This document shows positions 45,428 through 53,244 of a stretch of 64,000 nucleotides of DNA, one piece after another (position 1 is the first letter of the stretch; each line of letters starts with the position of its first letter). The DNA comes from Halosolutus halophilus (lineage in GTDB: Archaea > Halobacteriota > Halobacteria > Halobacteriales > Natrialbaceae). The stretch lies in assembly GCF_022869805.1 (NCBI RefSeq), contig NZ_CP094974.1:3844001-3908000 (forward strand). Direction: 5' to 3'. The notes below the pieces were generated by a model. That model worked only from the letters and a program-made list of their open reading frames with translations, made no database searches and was not told the DNA's origin. The translations under genes and the position numbers were made by a program.

Positions 45428-46822
45428 TCACTCACCCCGTTTTCCGAGCGCCGTCTCGAAGACCCGCCGGGCCCGTTCGTACGCCGCGTCTCGATCGACG
45501 ATCGGAGCCGCGTAGTCGGGAGCGAGATCGGTTCGAATCGCAGCCGGAAGCGTGGGCCACTCGACGATCCGTTCGGCCGGAATCGACGGGGCGGCGAGTT
45601 CGGGGACGTACTCCCGAACGAACGCCGCCTCCGGATCGTACGTCGCGAGCTGGGCCACCGGATCGAAGATCCGTACGTCGACCGAGTCCGTCCCCGTCGA
45701 GGCGATCCACTGCCAGCTGCCGGCGTTCGTGGCCGGATCGTGATCGACGAGCCGATCGCGAAAGTGCGCCGCGCCGCGTCGCCAGTCGATCAGGAGGTGT
45801 TTGGTCAGGAAGCTCGCAACGACCTGCCGGGGTCGGTTGTGGACGTACCCCTCAGCTTCGAGCTGGCGCATCCCCGCGTCGACGAGCGGGTACCCCGTCT
45901 CGCCGCGGGTCCAGGCCGCGAACTCGGCGTCGTCGTTTCGCCAGGCGATTTCGTTGGGGATCTCATTGTAGTTCTCGCTCGCGAGGTCAGGGTTGTAGTA
46001 CAGCAGATGATAGTTCGCCTCCCGCCAGGAGAGTTCGTAAGCGTACTTCTCGACGTTCGATCGATCGTTCCCATCGACCGATTCCAGAACGTCGGTGGCG
46101 GCGTCCCAGACCTCCCGGATGCCGATCGCGCCGGCGGCGAGATACGGCGAGAGTCGAGAGACGGCGCCGGACGGGGCTTCGACGGCGAGTGCGAGATCGT
46201 CACGGGTGTCGCCGTAGCTGTAAATTCCAGACTCGCAGAACGCGTCGAGTCGCTCGCGGGCGGCGCCGTAGCCCGGTTCCGGAAGCTCGATATCGGTGGC
46301 GGCGATCGGAATCGGGTCCGAGTCGGTGACGTCGGCGAGGTCGGTGGCCGCAGGCGCTTCGGCGGGTGCCGGTTTGGGTCGTGTCTGCCAGTCGTTGTGG
46401 AACTGACTGTGGGTTGGGTAGGAGGGCGCGAGCGTCCCGGGATCGACGAGCACCGTATCGACGCGCGATTCCAGCGGCACGTCGATCGCGGCCTCGACCG
46501 CCGTCGACTGGGCTCGTCGGTTCGGGTCGTAACACGCGGTCGTGACGACGCGATCGATATCGTACTCGGCACAGAGGTCAGGCAGTACCTCGGCTGCGGG
46601 GCCCGATCGGACGACGAGGTCGCTCCCGAGGTCGCGATAGCGCTCGCGCAGCGCCCGGACGGTCCGATCGACGAACGCGCGCTTGCGATCGCCGAGTTCA
46701 GCGGTCACGGCCGGATCGAAGACGTAGACGGGAAGGACGGGGGTGTCGGCGGCGTCGATCGCGGCGGCCAGTCCGCGGTTGTCGATCGTGCGGCGATCGC
46801 GCCGGTGCCAGTACAGGATCAT
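45428..46822 (-). CDS. phr: Deoxyribodipyrimidine photolyase (CPD photolyase)
   Basis: The 464-residue product begins with the photolyase N-terminal domain (MILYWHRRDRRTIDNRGL) and has the FAD-binding domain with DAGMRQLEAEGYVHNRPRQ-type and WQWIASTGTDS-type motifs. The WR and HN landmarks place it in class I CPD photolyases, which repair UV-induced dimers using light. It is convergent with the dephospho-CoA kinase. The start at 46822 is where the fold begins. Confidence 0.96.
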   Translation of the reverse strand: MILYWHRRDRRTIDNRGLAAAIDAADTPVLPVYVFDPAVTAELGDRKRAFVDRTVRALRERYRDLGSDLVVRSGPAAEVLPDLCAEYDIDRVVTTACYDPNRRAQSTAVEAAIDVPLESRVDTVLVDPGTLAPSYPTHSQFHNDWQTRPKPAPAEAPAATDLADVTDSDPIPIAATDIELPEPGYGAARERLDAFCESGIYSYGDTRDDLALAVEAPSGAVSRLSPYLAAGAIGIREVWDAATDVLESVDGNDRSNVEKYAYELSWREANYHLLYYNPDLASENYNEIPNEIAWRNDDAEFAAWTRGETGYPLVDAGMRQLEAEGYVHNRPRQVVASFLTKHLLIDWRRGAAHFRDRLVDHDPATNAGSWQWIASTGTDSVDVRIFDPVAQLATYDPEAAFVREYVPELAAPSIPAERIVEWPTLPAAIRTDLAPDYAAPIVDRDAAYERARRVFETALGKRGE

Positions 46823-46905
46823 GCCCTCCCTAGCGACGCGACGGTGTAAGCCCCTCGGACACCGGAAGCGCTGGCCCGCATCCGTTCCGGCGGTCGTAGC
46901 CGACC

Positions 46906-47901
46906 TCACTCGACGACCGTGTGCTCGAGCACGCCGATTCCCTCGACCTCGAGTTCGATCGTATCGCCGTCCTCGAGCCACCGCCCGAGTTCGAGGCCAC
47001 AGCCCTCGCCAACGGTTCCGCTGCCGATGACGTCGCCGGGATACAGGGTCTCGGACTGGGAGACGTGTTCGATGATCTCGGCGAAGGAGTGGTACATCTC
47101 GTCGACTGTGCCCTCCGACCAGACTTCGCCGTCGATGCGGGCGGTCATCGGGTCCTCGAGCGCGTCGATGTCTTCACGTGGGACGAAATACGGGCCCAGT
47201 CCGTTCGCGAAGTCCTTCCCCTTGGCCGGACCCAGCCGCCCCTCCATCTCCCGGCCCTGGATGTCGCGGGCGCTGAAATCGTTGAAGACTGTGTAGCCAG
47301 CGATGTACGCCTCGGCGTCCGCGGCGTCGATATCGCGGCCGCGTTTCCCGATCACGGCTGCAATTTCGAGTTCGTAGTCCATAATCTGTGAGTAGTCGGG
47401 CCACTGGACCGTCTCGCCGGGCGCGACGACGCTGTCCGGATTCCCCTTGTAACAGACCGGTAGCTCGTACCAGACGTCCGGGATCTCGCCGCCGAGGCTG
47501 TTCTCGACGTGTTCCTCGATCGCCATGAAGTCCCGCAGCGTGTTCGGCCGCGGCAGCGGCGCGAGCAGGTCGTATTCGCCGGGGTCGTACCGGAGCCGCG
47601 CACCGCCGGGCCCTCGTTCGGCGTCGGTCTCGGCCGCGTACGCCAGGGCCGCCCGGGCGTCGTCGATCGCCCGTTCGCCGCGCTCGAGGAAGGCTATCAT
47701 CTCCGGGGGAACGTGCGCCCGCGCGAGATCGGCCGGAGCGGGTTCGCCCTCGGCCGCCAGGGCCGCGCCGTAGGCCGCCGTCAGGTCGATCAGGGTGGCC
47801 TCGCCCGCGGCAGTGGCCGCGTCCTCGCTCGACGCGTCGACCGCCCCGATGCGCTCGACGGGACCGATCGCCGTCTCGACCTCGAAGGTGGCGAGTTTCA
47901 C
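46906..47901 (-). CDS. Fumarylacetoacetate hydrolase-family protein
   Basis: The 331-residue product has the FAH fold with metal ligands in EIAAVIGKRG and FNDFSARDIQ, and KGKDFANGLGPYFV. Members cleave or isomerise 2-oxo acids in aromatic-ring degradation. The start overlaps the stop of the cyclase at 47898 by 4 nt, so the pair is an operon; its substrate is probably an aromatic catabolite, an inference. Confidence 0.92.
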   Translation of the reverse strand: MKLATFEVETAIGPVERIGAVDASSEDAATAAGEATLIDLTAAYGAALAAEGEPAPADLARAHVPPEMIAFLERGERAIDDARAALAYAAETDAERGPGGARLRYDPGEYDLLAPLPRPNTLRDFMAIEEHVENSLGGEIPDVWYELPVCYKGNPDSVVAPGETVQWPDYSQIMDYELEIAAVIGKRGRDIDAADAEAYIAGYTVFNDFSARDIQGREMEGRLGPAKGKDFANGLGPYFVPREDIDALEDPMTARIDGEVWSEGTVDEMYHSFAEIIEHVSQSETLYPGDVIGSGTVGEGCGLELGRWLEDGDTIELEVEGIGVLEHTVVE

Positions 47902-48725
47902 GCCGCGTCACCTCCGCCGGCACCGCCATCGCCGTCGAGCATCGCCACCGGCCGCACCCAGCCCGCGCTGGCACCCTCGATCGCGATCGGGACGGCGACG
48001 ATCGGGACGTCGGTCCGCCGGGGGAGCGCGTCGAGGTTGGCCATCTTCTCGATCTGGCAGTACTCGACCTCGCGGCCGGCGAGGTGGGCCGGCCAGAGTT
48101 CGGCCTCGTCGCCCGACTCCTCGTAACGCTCGCCCATCGACGTGAACGGTTTGTCGAAGCCGTAGGCGTCGGTCCCGATGACCCGGACGCCCTGCTCGAC
48201 GAGGAACTTCGTGCCGGCCGCGCTCATGCCGGGAAACTCCGTCAGGTACTCGGCGGTCCCCCACAACTCGTCGGCACCGGTCTGAATCAGGACGATCTCG
48301 CCGGCCGAGAGGTCGTGGCCCAGTTCCGCGAGCGCGTCCTCGAGATCCGCGACCGAAATCTCGTCGCCGGCCGCTTTCCACCGGAAATCGAGGACGACCG
48401 CGTTCCCGCGACACCACTCGAGGGGGATCTCGTCGATCGTCTTCGCCGGTTCGCCGTCGACGGCGGGCCCGTAGTGCCACGGCGCGTCGAGGTGGGTGCC
48501 CGCGTGGGGGATCGCGTGAACCGTCTCCCACGCCAGTCCCATCCCGTCCGGGAAATCGGAGGCCGCCACGTCGTAGCCTTGCTCCTGGAGCGTGGCCGCG
48601 AGTCGCTCCGCGCCGGTCTCGTGATCGAAGGCGTCGACGCTCGGCGGGAACGGCTCGCTGTCGACGCCATCCTCGAGACCGATACTCAGGTCGATCAGGT
48701 CGGTGTCTGCTACCGAGCCACACAT
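47898..48725 (-). CDS. Cyclase-family (kynurenine-formamidase-like) hydrolase
   Basis: The 275-residue product has the cyclase metal motif HAGTHLDAPWHY and the FDKPF-like and EVEYCQIEKM segments. Members hydrolyse N-formylkynurenine or related amides or act in isatin/aromatic breakdown. Two in-frame ATGs sit in a duplicated CACATAGTTGT unit at 48721 and 48748; I use the first. It overlaps the FAH gene start. Confidence 0.88.
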   Translation of the reverse strand: MCGSVADTDLIDLSIGLEDGVDSEPFPPSVDAFDHETGAERLAATLQEQGYDVAASDFPDGMGLAWETVHAIPHAGTHLDAPWHYGPAVDGEPAKTIDEIPLEWCRGNAVVLDFRWKAAGDEISVADLEDALAELGHDLSAGEIVLIQTGADELWGTAEYLTEFPGMSAAGTKFLVEQGVRVIGTDAYGFDKPFTSMGERYEESGDEAELWPAHLAGREVEYCQIEKMANLDALPRRTDVPIVAVPIAIEGASAGWVRPVAMLDGDGGAGGGDAA

Positions 48726-48758
48726 AGTTGTGGGGACCAGCGCCGCCCACATAGTTGT
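48721..48758 (-). repeat. Duplicated start-codon context of the cyclase gene
   Basis: CACATAGTTGT occurs at 48721-48731 and at 48748-48758, 27 nt apart and in frame. Each copy contains an ATG on the minus strand, so the duplication duplicates the start codon and its context. Confidence 0.8.
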
Positions 48759-48872
48759 AGTCGTGGGCCCGTCCCGGACGCTTGCGGGTGCTCTCCGAGG
48801 CCGATCGGCCGTCCCGATCACGCGTCGCGACCCTCCGCAGTATATTTACCTGCCGGGAGAAAGTGGCCAGAT

Positions 48873-49958
48873 ATGTACGACTTCGTGGTCGTGGGCGTCG
48901 GCCCCGCCGGCGCGCGGTTCTCCCGCCGGGCCGCCGAAGACGGGTACGACGTGCTCGCCCTGGAGAAGGGAACCGTCGGCACGCCGCTCGCCTGCTCCGG
49001 ACACGTCAGTACGGACGTCTGGAACTTCACCGGCGAGGGAGCCCGCGCGGAGCTGTTCCAGAACGAGATCTACGGCGCGCGGTTCCACGTCGGCGGCCCC
49101 CACAGCGACGCCTACCCGTTCTACAAGCGCGAGGTCGCCTCGAACGTCATCGATCGGGTCGGACTGGACCGCCACCTCGCCGACCTCGCGCGCGAGGCGG
49201 GCGCGGACGTCCGCGAGGAACGCACCGTCACCGAGGTGACGGAACACCGCGATCGGGTCGAGGTCGTCGCCAGCGGGCCGGACGGCACCGTCACGCACGA
49301 GGCGAAGATGGTCGCCGGCTGCGACGGGGCCCGCTCGCGGGTCCGGGACGCGCTCGGCCTTTCGGAGCCCGGCGAACTCCTCCACGGCGTGCTGGCGTTC
49401 TCGGAGGAGAACGACCACCAGGACTTCGTCGACGTCCACCTCACCGCCCCGACCTTCTTCGCGTGGCGCATCCCCCGCGGCGAGGCCGGCGTCGAGTACG
49501 GGCTGGCCGCGCCGCCCGGCGTCGAGGTGACCAAGCACTTCGAGGAGTTGATCGACGGCTACGAAATCGACGTTGCCCATCGCTGCTCGGGCGCGATCCC
49601 GATCGGCCCGCCCGATCGGGTGACGACCCGGCGGGGCTTCCTGATCGGCGACGCGGCCGCCCAGACCAAACCGTTCACCGGCGGCGGCATCCTCTACGGC
49701 ATGACCAGCGCCGACCACGCCGCCCGGCAGATCGACCCCGATCGGCCGACGACGCTCGCGGCCTACGAACACGCGTGGCGCGACGACCTGAAGCGCGAGA
49801 TGGAACTGGGCCACTGGCTCCGGCGGGCGTACTCGTTCCCGGAGCCGGTCCAGCGCGTCGGGCTCGGGACCCTCTCGGGCGAGATCGGCGTCCACATGGA
49901 CCGGCCGACCTCGCTGTTCTCGACGGAGCACCTGAAAGCGTTACTCTCGCGGGCCTGA
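48873..49958 (+). CDS. Geranylgeranyl-reductase-family flavoprotein
   Basis: The 361-residue product has a Rossmann FAD motif (VVVGVGPAGARFSRRAA), the central CSGAIPIGPPDR segment and the GD motif FLIGDAAAQTKPFTGGGILYGM. Archaeal relatives saturate geranylgeranyl chains of membrane lipids. It is more canonical than the paralogue at 10951. A GTATATTTACC TATA box lies about 28 nt before the ATG, so the mRNA is probably leaderless. Confidence 0.92.
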   Translation: MYDFVVVGVGPAGARFSRRAAEDGYDVLALEKGTVGTPLACSGHVSTDVWNFTGEGARAELFQNEIYGARFHVGGPHSDAYPFYKREVASNVIDRVGLDRHLADLAREAGADVREERTVTEVTEHRDRVEVVASGPDGTVTHEAKMVAGCDGARSRVRDALGLSEPGELLHGVLAFSEENDHQDFVDVHLTAPTFFAWRIPRGEAGVEYGLAAPPGVEVTKHFEELIDGYEIDVAHRCSGAIPIGPPDRVTTRRGFLIGDAAAQTKPFTGGGILYGMTSADHAARQIDPDRPTTLAAYEHAWRDDLKREMELGHWLRRAYSFPEPVQRVGLGTLSGEIGVHMDRPTSLFSTEHLKALLSRA

Positions 49959-50140
49959 CGTGCCACGTCGGGAGGGGCGGGTCGAATCCGCGTTCGACGC
50001 GGAAGCGCACCGAAACCGGCAATTTCGGGGATCGGGCGGAAAACGGCCCGTAGGGATCCCACGGCGGGCGGAGACGGACGCTACCGATCTCGACCACCAA
50101 CAGAGACTTATCGGCGAGCGCAGTAGAGAGAGTATCGACC

Positions 50141-50314
50141 ATGTGTGAACTCTCCCCAGACTGCTCGGGTGACGAGCACTGCCAGCTCGTCCTCAGGAAC
50201 CTCGAAACCGGCAACAGAACGGTCGAGTACTACTGCAAGGCCCACCTCGTCCTGCGGGTCTGGGAAGTCGAGCAGAACGACGGGCTCGCCGCTGTCGAGG
50301 CGACCCAGCTCTGA
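50141..50314 (+). CDS. 57-residue Cys/His-rich protein
   Basis: A 58-codon frame encodes MCELSPDCSGDEHCQLVLRN and a middle YYCKAHLVLRVWEVEQ. Four Cys and two His in the first 35 residues (C2, C8, C14, C32 and nearby His) could bind one zinc ion. A CTTATCGG element about 30 nt upstream may be the TATA box. Haloarchaea encode many such tiny zinc proteins. Function is unknown. Confidence 0.65.
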   Translation: MCELSPDCSGDEHCQLVLRNLETGNRTVEYYCKAHLVLRVWEVEQNDGLAAVEATQL

Positions 50315-50509
50315 TCGGCTCCCGCCACACGACCGCGGCCTCGTTCTGCCGACGCGGGGAGAATCGATTCGATCGCCCGGAACAGGTTCTACGGAGCGTT
50401 CGTGGCTCGTCGTAGCGAGGACCGGCTGGAAGCACGGCTCACCCCTGATCCGGTTCGCAGTTCGTCTCCGTCCGATGCGAGCGAAAAACGACTGCGGAAG
50501 ACGATCGAT

Positions 50510-50914
50510 TCAGTCGTCGTCTGCTGGGGCACTCTCTTGCTCTTCGATGTAGTCGACGATCTCGGACGTTTCGTCGACGAAGTCGTCTACGTCGACCTCG
50601 TTCCCGTGGAGCAGCGTCGAGAAGTACCGGGTAGCACAGGCAAGGTTGACAGCTTCTTCGAGTTCGTCCTCCGTGACGTCCGCCATCCGCGCTTCCTCTT
50701 TGTGGAAGTAGGTGCAGTAAGGGCAGCTGATGGCGGATGCGACAGCGACTCCGATGAGCCCTTTCTCCCGTTCGGACAGTTCGGTCTCCCCGAGCTGAAG
50801 ATCTCGAAAGAGCCCCCAACTGTGGTCGCTCGCTGGCTCTGCAAGGATCTCTATCCAGCTTGGGACCTGCCCAAGAGACTGTTCGATCTCCTGTCGTGTT
50901 CGCTCTGATACCAT
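50510..50914 (-). CDS. AhpD-like carboxymuconolactone decarboxylase-family protein
   Basis: The 134-residue product has the CxxC-x3-H motif SCPYCTYFHKEEA of AhpD-like proteins and an upstream EKGLIGVAVA helix. Such proteins act as peroxide-reducing or thiol-exchange enzymes. The start at 50914 follows a good Shine-Dalgarno (GGAGG 10-15 nt upstream). A nested palindromic region lies just upstream. It is on the same strand as the SnoaL-like gene at 51128. Confidence 0.87.
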   Translation of the reverse strand: MVSERTRQEIEQSLGQVPSWIEILAEPASDHSWGLFRDLQLGETELSEREKGLIGVAVASAISCPYCTYFHKEEARMADVTEDELEEAVNLACATRYFSTLLHGNEVDVDDFVDETSEIVDYIEEQESAPADDD

Positions 50915-50946
50915 ATCGGGTGTGCCTCCACAGAGAACCGGTACAA

Positions 50947-50985
50947 TTGTCAGGGTAAGATAGGTATCTAGTGACTTTCTGACAA
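50947..50985. promoter_or_regulatory. Nested inverted repeats upstream of the AhpD-like gene
   Basis: Outer arms TTGTCAG (50947-50953) and CTGACAA (50979-50985) enclose the inner palindrome AGATA-GG-TATCT (50958-50969). The site is 33-71 nt before the leftward ATG at 50914 and overlaps the likely TATA region. A redox-responsive regulator is conceivable. Confidence 0.55.
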
Positions 50986-51127
50986 CCAGTGCCGTTCGTG
51001 CAGACGCTGCAAACTCGTCGTCCGGTGCAACGGAGTGTCTGCTCGGAACGTCCGTGTGGTCCGGTGACCACGCACACGCATCGGGAGCGTATCGCTCGGC
51101 AGTCAAGACACGGTCGCGAGTTCTCCG

Positions 51128-51592
51128 TCAGCCGTCCGTGATGGCACCGAGTTGCTGCAAGAGTCCGTACGTGTCGTCGATCGCCCAGGCCTCGAGAATC
51201 TGCCCCTCTTCGACCCTGAAGACGACGATACCAGCAGTTTCGGCTGCGATCCCCGTCGCCTGGACGCCCATGGCCTCCGCCCCGTGAGTTCCGGAAAACC
51301 GGTAGCGAACGACGACCCTGTTCGCGGTCGCGATCAGGTCCTCGATTTCGTTTCCGAGGTCCGGAAACGCCTCGTGCCAGTTCGCCCAGGCCCCCCGCAG
51401 TTCGTCGACCGAGTAGTCGTCGTCCGACTGGTGGTGGAACACGTAGTCGTCGCTCACCGCGTCGGTGTCGAACGGCCCGAGGTCGCCGTCGTTCCACACT
51501 GCCGCGAAGTGGTCCCGGACGAGTCGTTCGTTCCGAGCGGCCGTCTGCGACGGTGGCGAGTTACTAGCGTCAACCGACGAACGCCGTCCCAT
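51128..51592 (-). CDS. SnoaL-like ester-cyclase protein
   Basis: The 154-residue product has the SnoaL/NTF2-like alpha-beta barrel pattern (NERLVRDHFAAVWNDGDLGPF, WHEAFPDLGNEIEDLIATANRVVVRYRFSGTH in shorter form, EAWAIDDTYGLLQQLG). Members are polyketide cyclases or unknown small-molecule binders. It overlaps the end of the FAD oxidase gene by one nucleotide and is probably in the same transcript. Confidence 0.88.
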   Translation of the reverse strand: MGRRSSVDASNSPPSQTAARNERLVRDHFAAVWNDGDLGPFDTDAVSDDYVFHHQSDDDYSVDELRGAWANWHEAFPDLGNEIEDLIATANRVVVRYRFSGTHGAEAMGVQATGIAAETAGIVVFRVEEGQILEAWAIDDTYGLLQQLGAITDG

Positions 51593-53025
51593 CAGTCGAC
51601 GGCAGTCCGAGGGGCGACGCTCCCGTTCCCGCCGAACAGGTTCTCCGGGTCGTACTCGGTCTTCAGGTCGACCAGTCGCTCGTAGTTGTCGCCGAAGCGC
51701 CGTTTCGCGGGATCTTCGTTCATGCCCGGGAAGTTGCCGTAGCTCCCCGACGCGACCGGCAGGTCCGAGGCGTCCGCGATCCCGTCGCGGCCCCAGGCCA
51801 CGTTCGCCTCGTCGTCGGCCGGTTCCTCCCAGTTCGCCTCGAAGGTGAGCATGTACGGCTTGTCGCGGTGCCAGAACGCGGTCGCATCCCGGGGCACCTC
51901 CGCGACCGCCCCGCCGAGATGCCAGAGGTCGACCGTCGAGAGCGCCGACGGGGCCGACTCGGTGTACCGACGCATCAGGTCGACGACCTCGTCGGAGACC
52001 TTGGTCAGGAAGATGGACTTCCAGTAGTAGCGCAGTCCGTCGGGGTAGTCCTCGTCGAGCATCGACTGCAGGTCGGCGTAGTCCATCGGCCCGCTGAGGT
52101 CGGCGATCGGCGTCGCGCCATCCCGGAGCGGGCGAAACACGTCGTCGGCGTCCGCGAGGTCACCGCGGTAGGATCCGAGCATCGCCATGGCGGGTTCGCC
52201 CCACGACTCCTCGGGGAACTCCTCCAGGTCGGGGACGTGTGCGGTGAACGCGAGCACGCCGGCCTCGCGCGGCGCGTCCGCGGTCCACTCGAGGTAGCGC
52301 TCCATCAGCGCTGCCGTGTCGTCGCCGTGGAACCACTCGAAGAAGGCGTACACCTCGGGGCCGACCTCGTGGAGGTCGAACTCGAAGGAGGTGACCACCC
52401 CGAGCGCCCCGCCACCGCCGCGGATCCCCCAGAAGAGGTCCGCGTTCCGATCGGCGCTGGCGGTCCGGACCCGGCCGTCCGCGGTCACGACGTCGACGCT
52501 CCGCAGGTTGTCCAGCGCCAGGCCGTACTGCCGGGTCAGGTGGCCGTAGCCGCCGTTGAGCGTCAGTCCGGCGACGCCGGTCTCCGAGACGGCCCCGAGG
52601 GGCGTCGCGAGACCGAACAACTGCGTCTCGCGATCGACGTCGCCCAGGGTCGCGCCGCCCTCGACGCGGACCGTTTGTTTCTCGCGGTCGACGCGCACGC
52701 CGTTCATCGCGGAGAGGTCGACGACGATGCCACCGTCGCAGATGGCCGTTCCCGCCACGTTGTGGCCGCCGCCGCGGACCGCGAGCGGCAGGTCGTGTTC
52801 GCGGGCGAAGTTCACCGCCGCGACGACGTCCGCGGTGCCGTCACAGCGGGCGACGATCGCCGGATACCGATCGATCATGCCGTTCCAGATCCGTCGAACC
52901 TCTTCGTACTCCGGGTCCGCCGGGAGAACCACGTCGCCGAAGAAGTCGGCTTCGAACGATCGAACGGCCCCGCCCGGGAGGGAGGCGAGCGCCTTCTCAC
53001 CTGGTGATTTGCCTACCGATGCCAT
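51592..53025 (-). CDS. FAD-linked oxidase with BBE domain (copy 1)
   Basis: The 477-residue product has a PP-loop FAD domain with the covalent-FAD histidine in VRGGGHNVAG and the substrate segment VAGLTLNGGYGHLTRQYGL. The C-terminal BBE domain ends LKTEYDPENLFGGN, lacking the usual NQN. Berberine-bridge-type enzymes oxidise alcohols or glycans using O2. It is divergent from the paralogue at 53245 and co-directional with the SnoaL and AhpD-like genes. Confidence 0.92.
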   Translation of the reverse strand: MASVGKSPGEKALASLPGGAVRSFEADFFGDVVLPADPEYEEVRRIWNGMIDRYPAIVARCDGTADVVAAVNFAREHDLPLAVRGGGHNVAGTAICDGGIVVDLSAMNGVRVDREKQTVRVEGGATLGDVDRETQLFGLATPLGAVSETGVAGLTLNGGYGHLTRQYGLALDNLRSVDVVTADGRVRTASADRNADLFWGIRGGGGALGVVTSFEFDLHEVGPEVYAFFEWFHGDDTAALMERYLEWTADAPREAGVLAFTAHVPDLEEFPEESWGEPAMAMLGSYRGDLADADDVFRPLRDGATPIADLSGPMDYADLQSMLDEDYPDGLRYYWKSIFLTKVSDEVVDLMRRYTESAPSALSTVDLWHLGGAVAEVPRDATAFWHRDKPYMLTFEANWEEPADDEANVAWGRDGIADASDLPVASGSYGNFPGMNEDPAKRRFGDNYERLVDLKTEYDPENLFGGNGSVAPRTAVD

Positions 53026-53164
53026 GAACCAGGTACGCCGTCGACGAGAATAAAGGGGTTATACGATTTACACGACGATCTACGACGCGGATATGACCGG
53101 GCGGTGACGCGCCGCGAGCCGGTTCCCGACCTCGAATCCCGGCCCGAGAGGACGAATTTCGGGT

Positions 53165-53208
53165 GTTTCACGGTTCGGATCATATCTTAATTATTGGTTA
53201 TGTGAAAC
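53165..53208. promoter_or_regulatory. Spaced inverted repeat between the two FAD oxidases
   Basis: GTTTCAC (53165-53171) and GTGAAAC (53202-53208) are exact complements 37 bp apart centre to centre, about 3.5 helical turns. The rightward TATA-like ACTATATCC begins at the edge of the second arm. The region between is AT-rich (CATATCTTAATTATTGG). Confidence 0.55.
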
Positions 53209-53244
53209 TATATCCCCCCGCGTGACCTACGGAGTGTGAGCGAC

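Noticed and set aside
49979-49990. GGGTCGAATCCG resembling a tRNA T-loop
   Set aside because: The T-loop lacks one T compared with GGTTCGAATCC, and no acceptor stem, D-arm or anticodon arm can be built around it.
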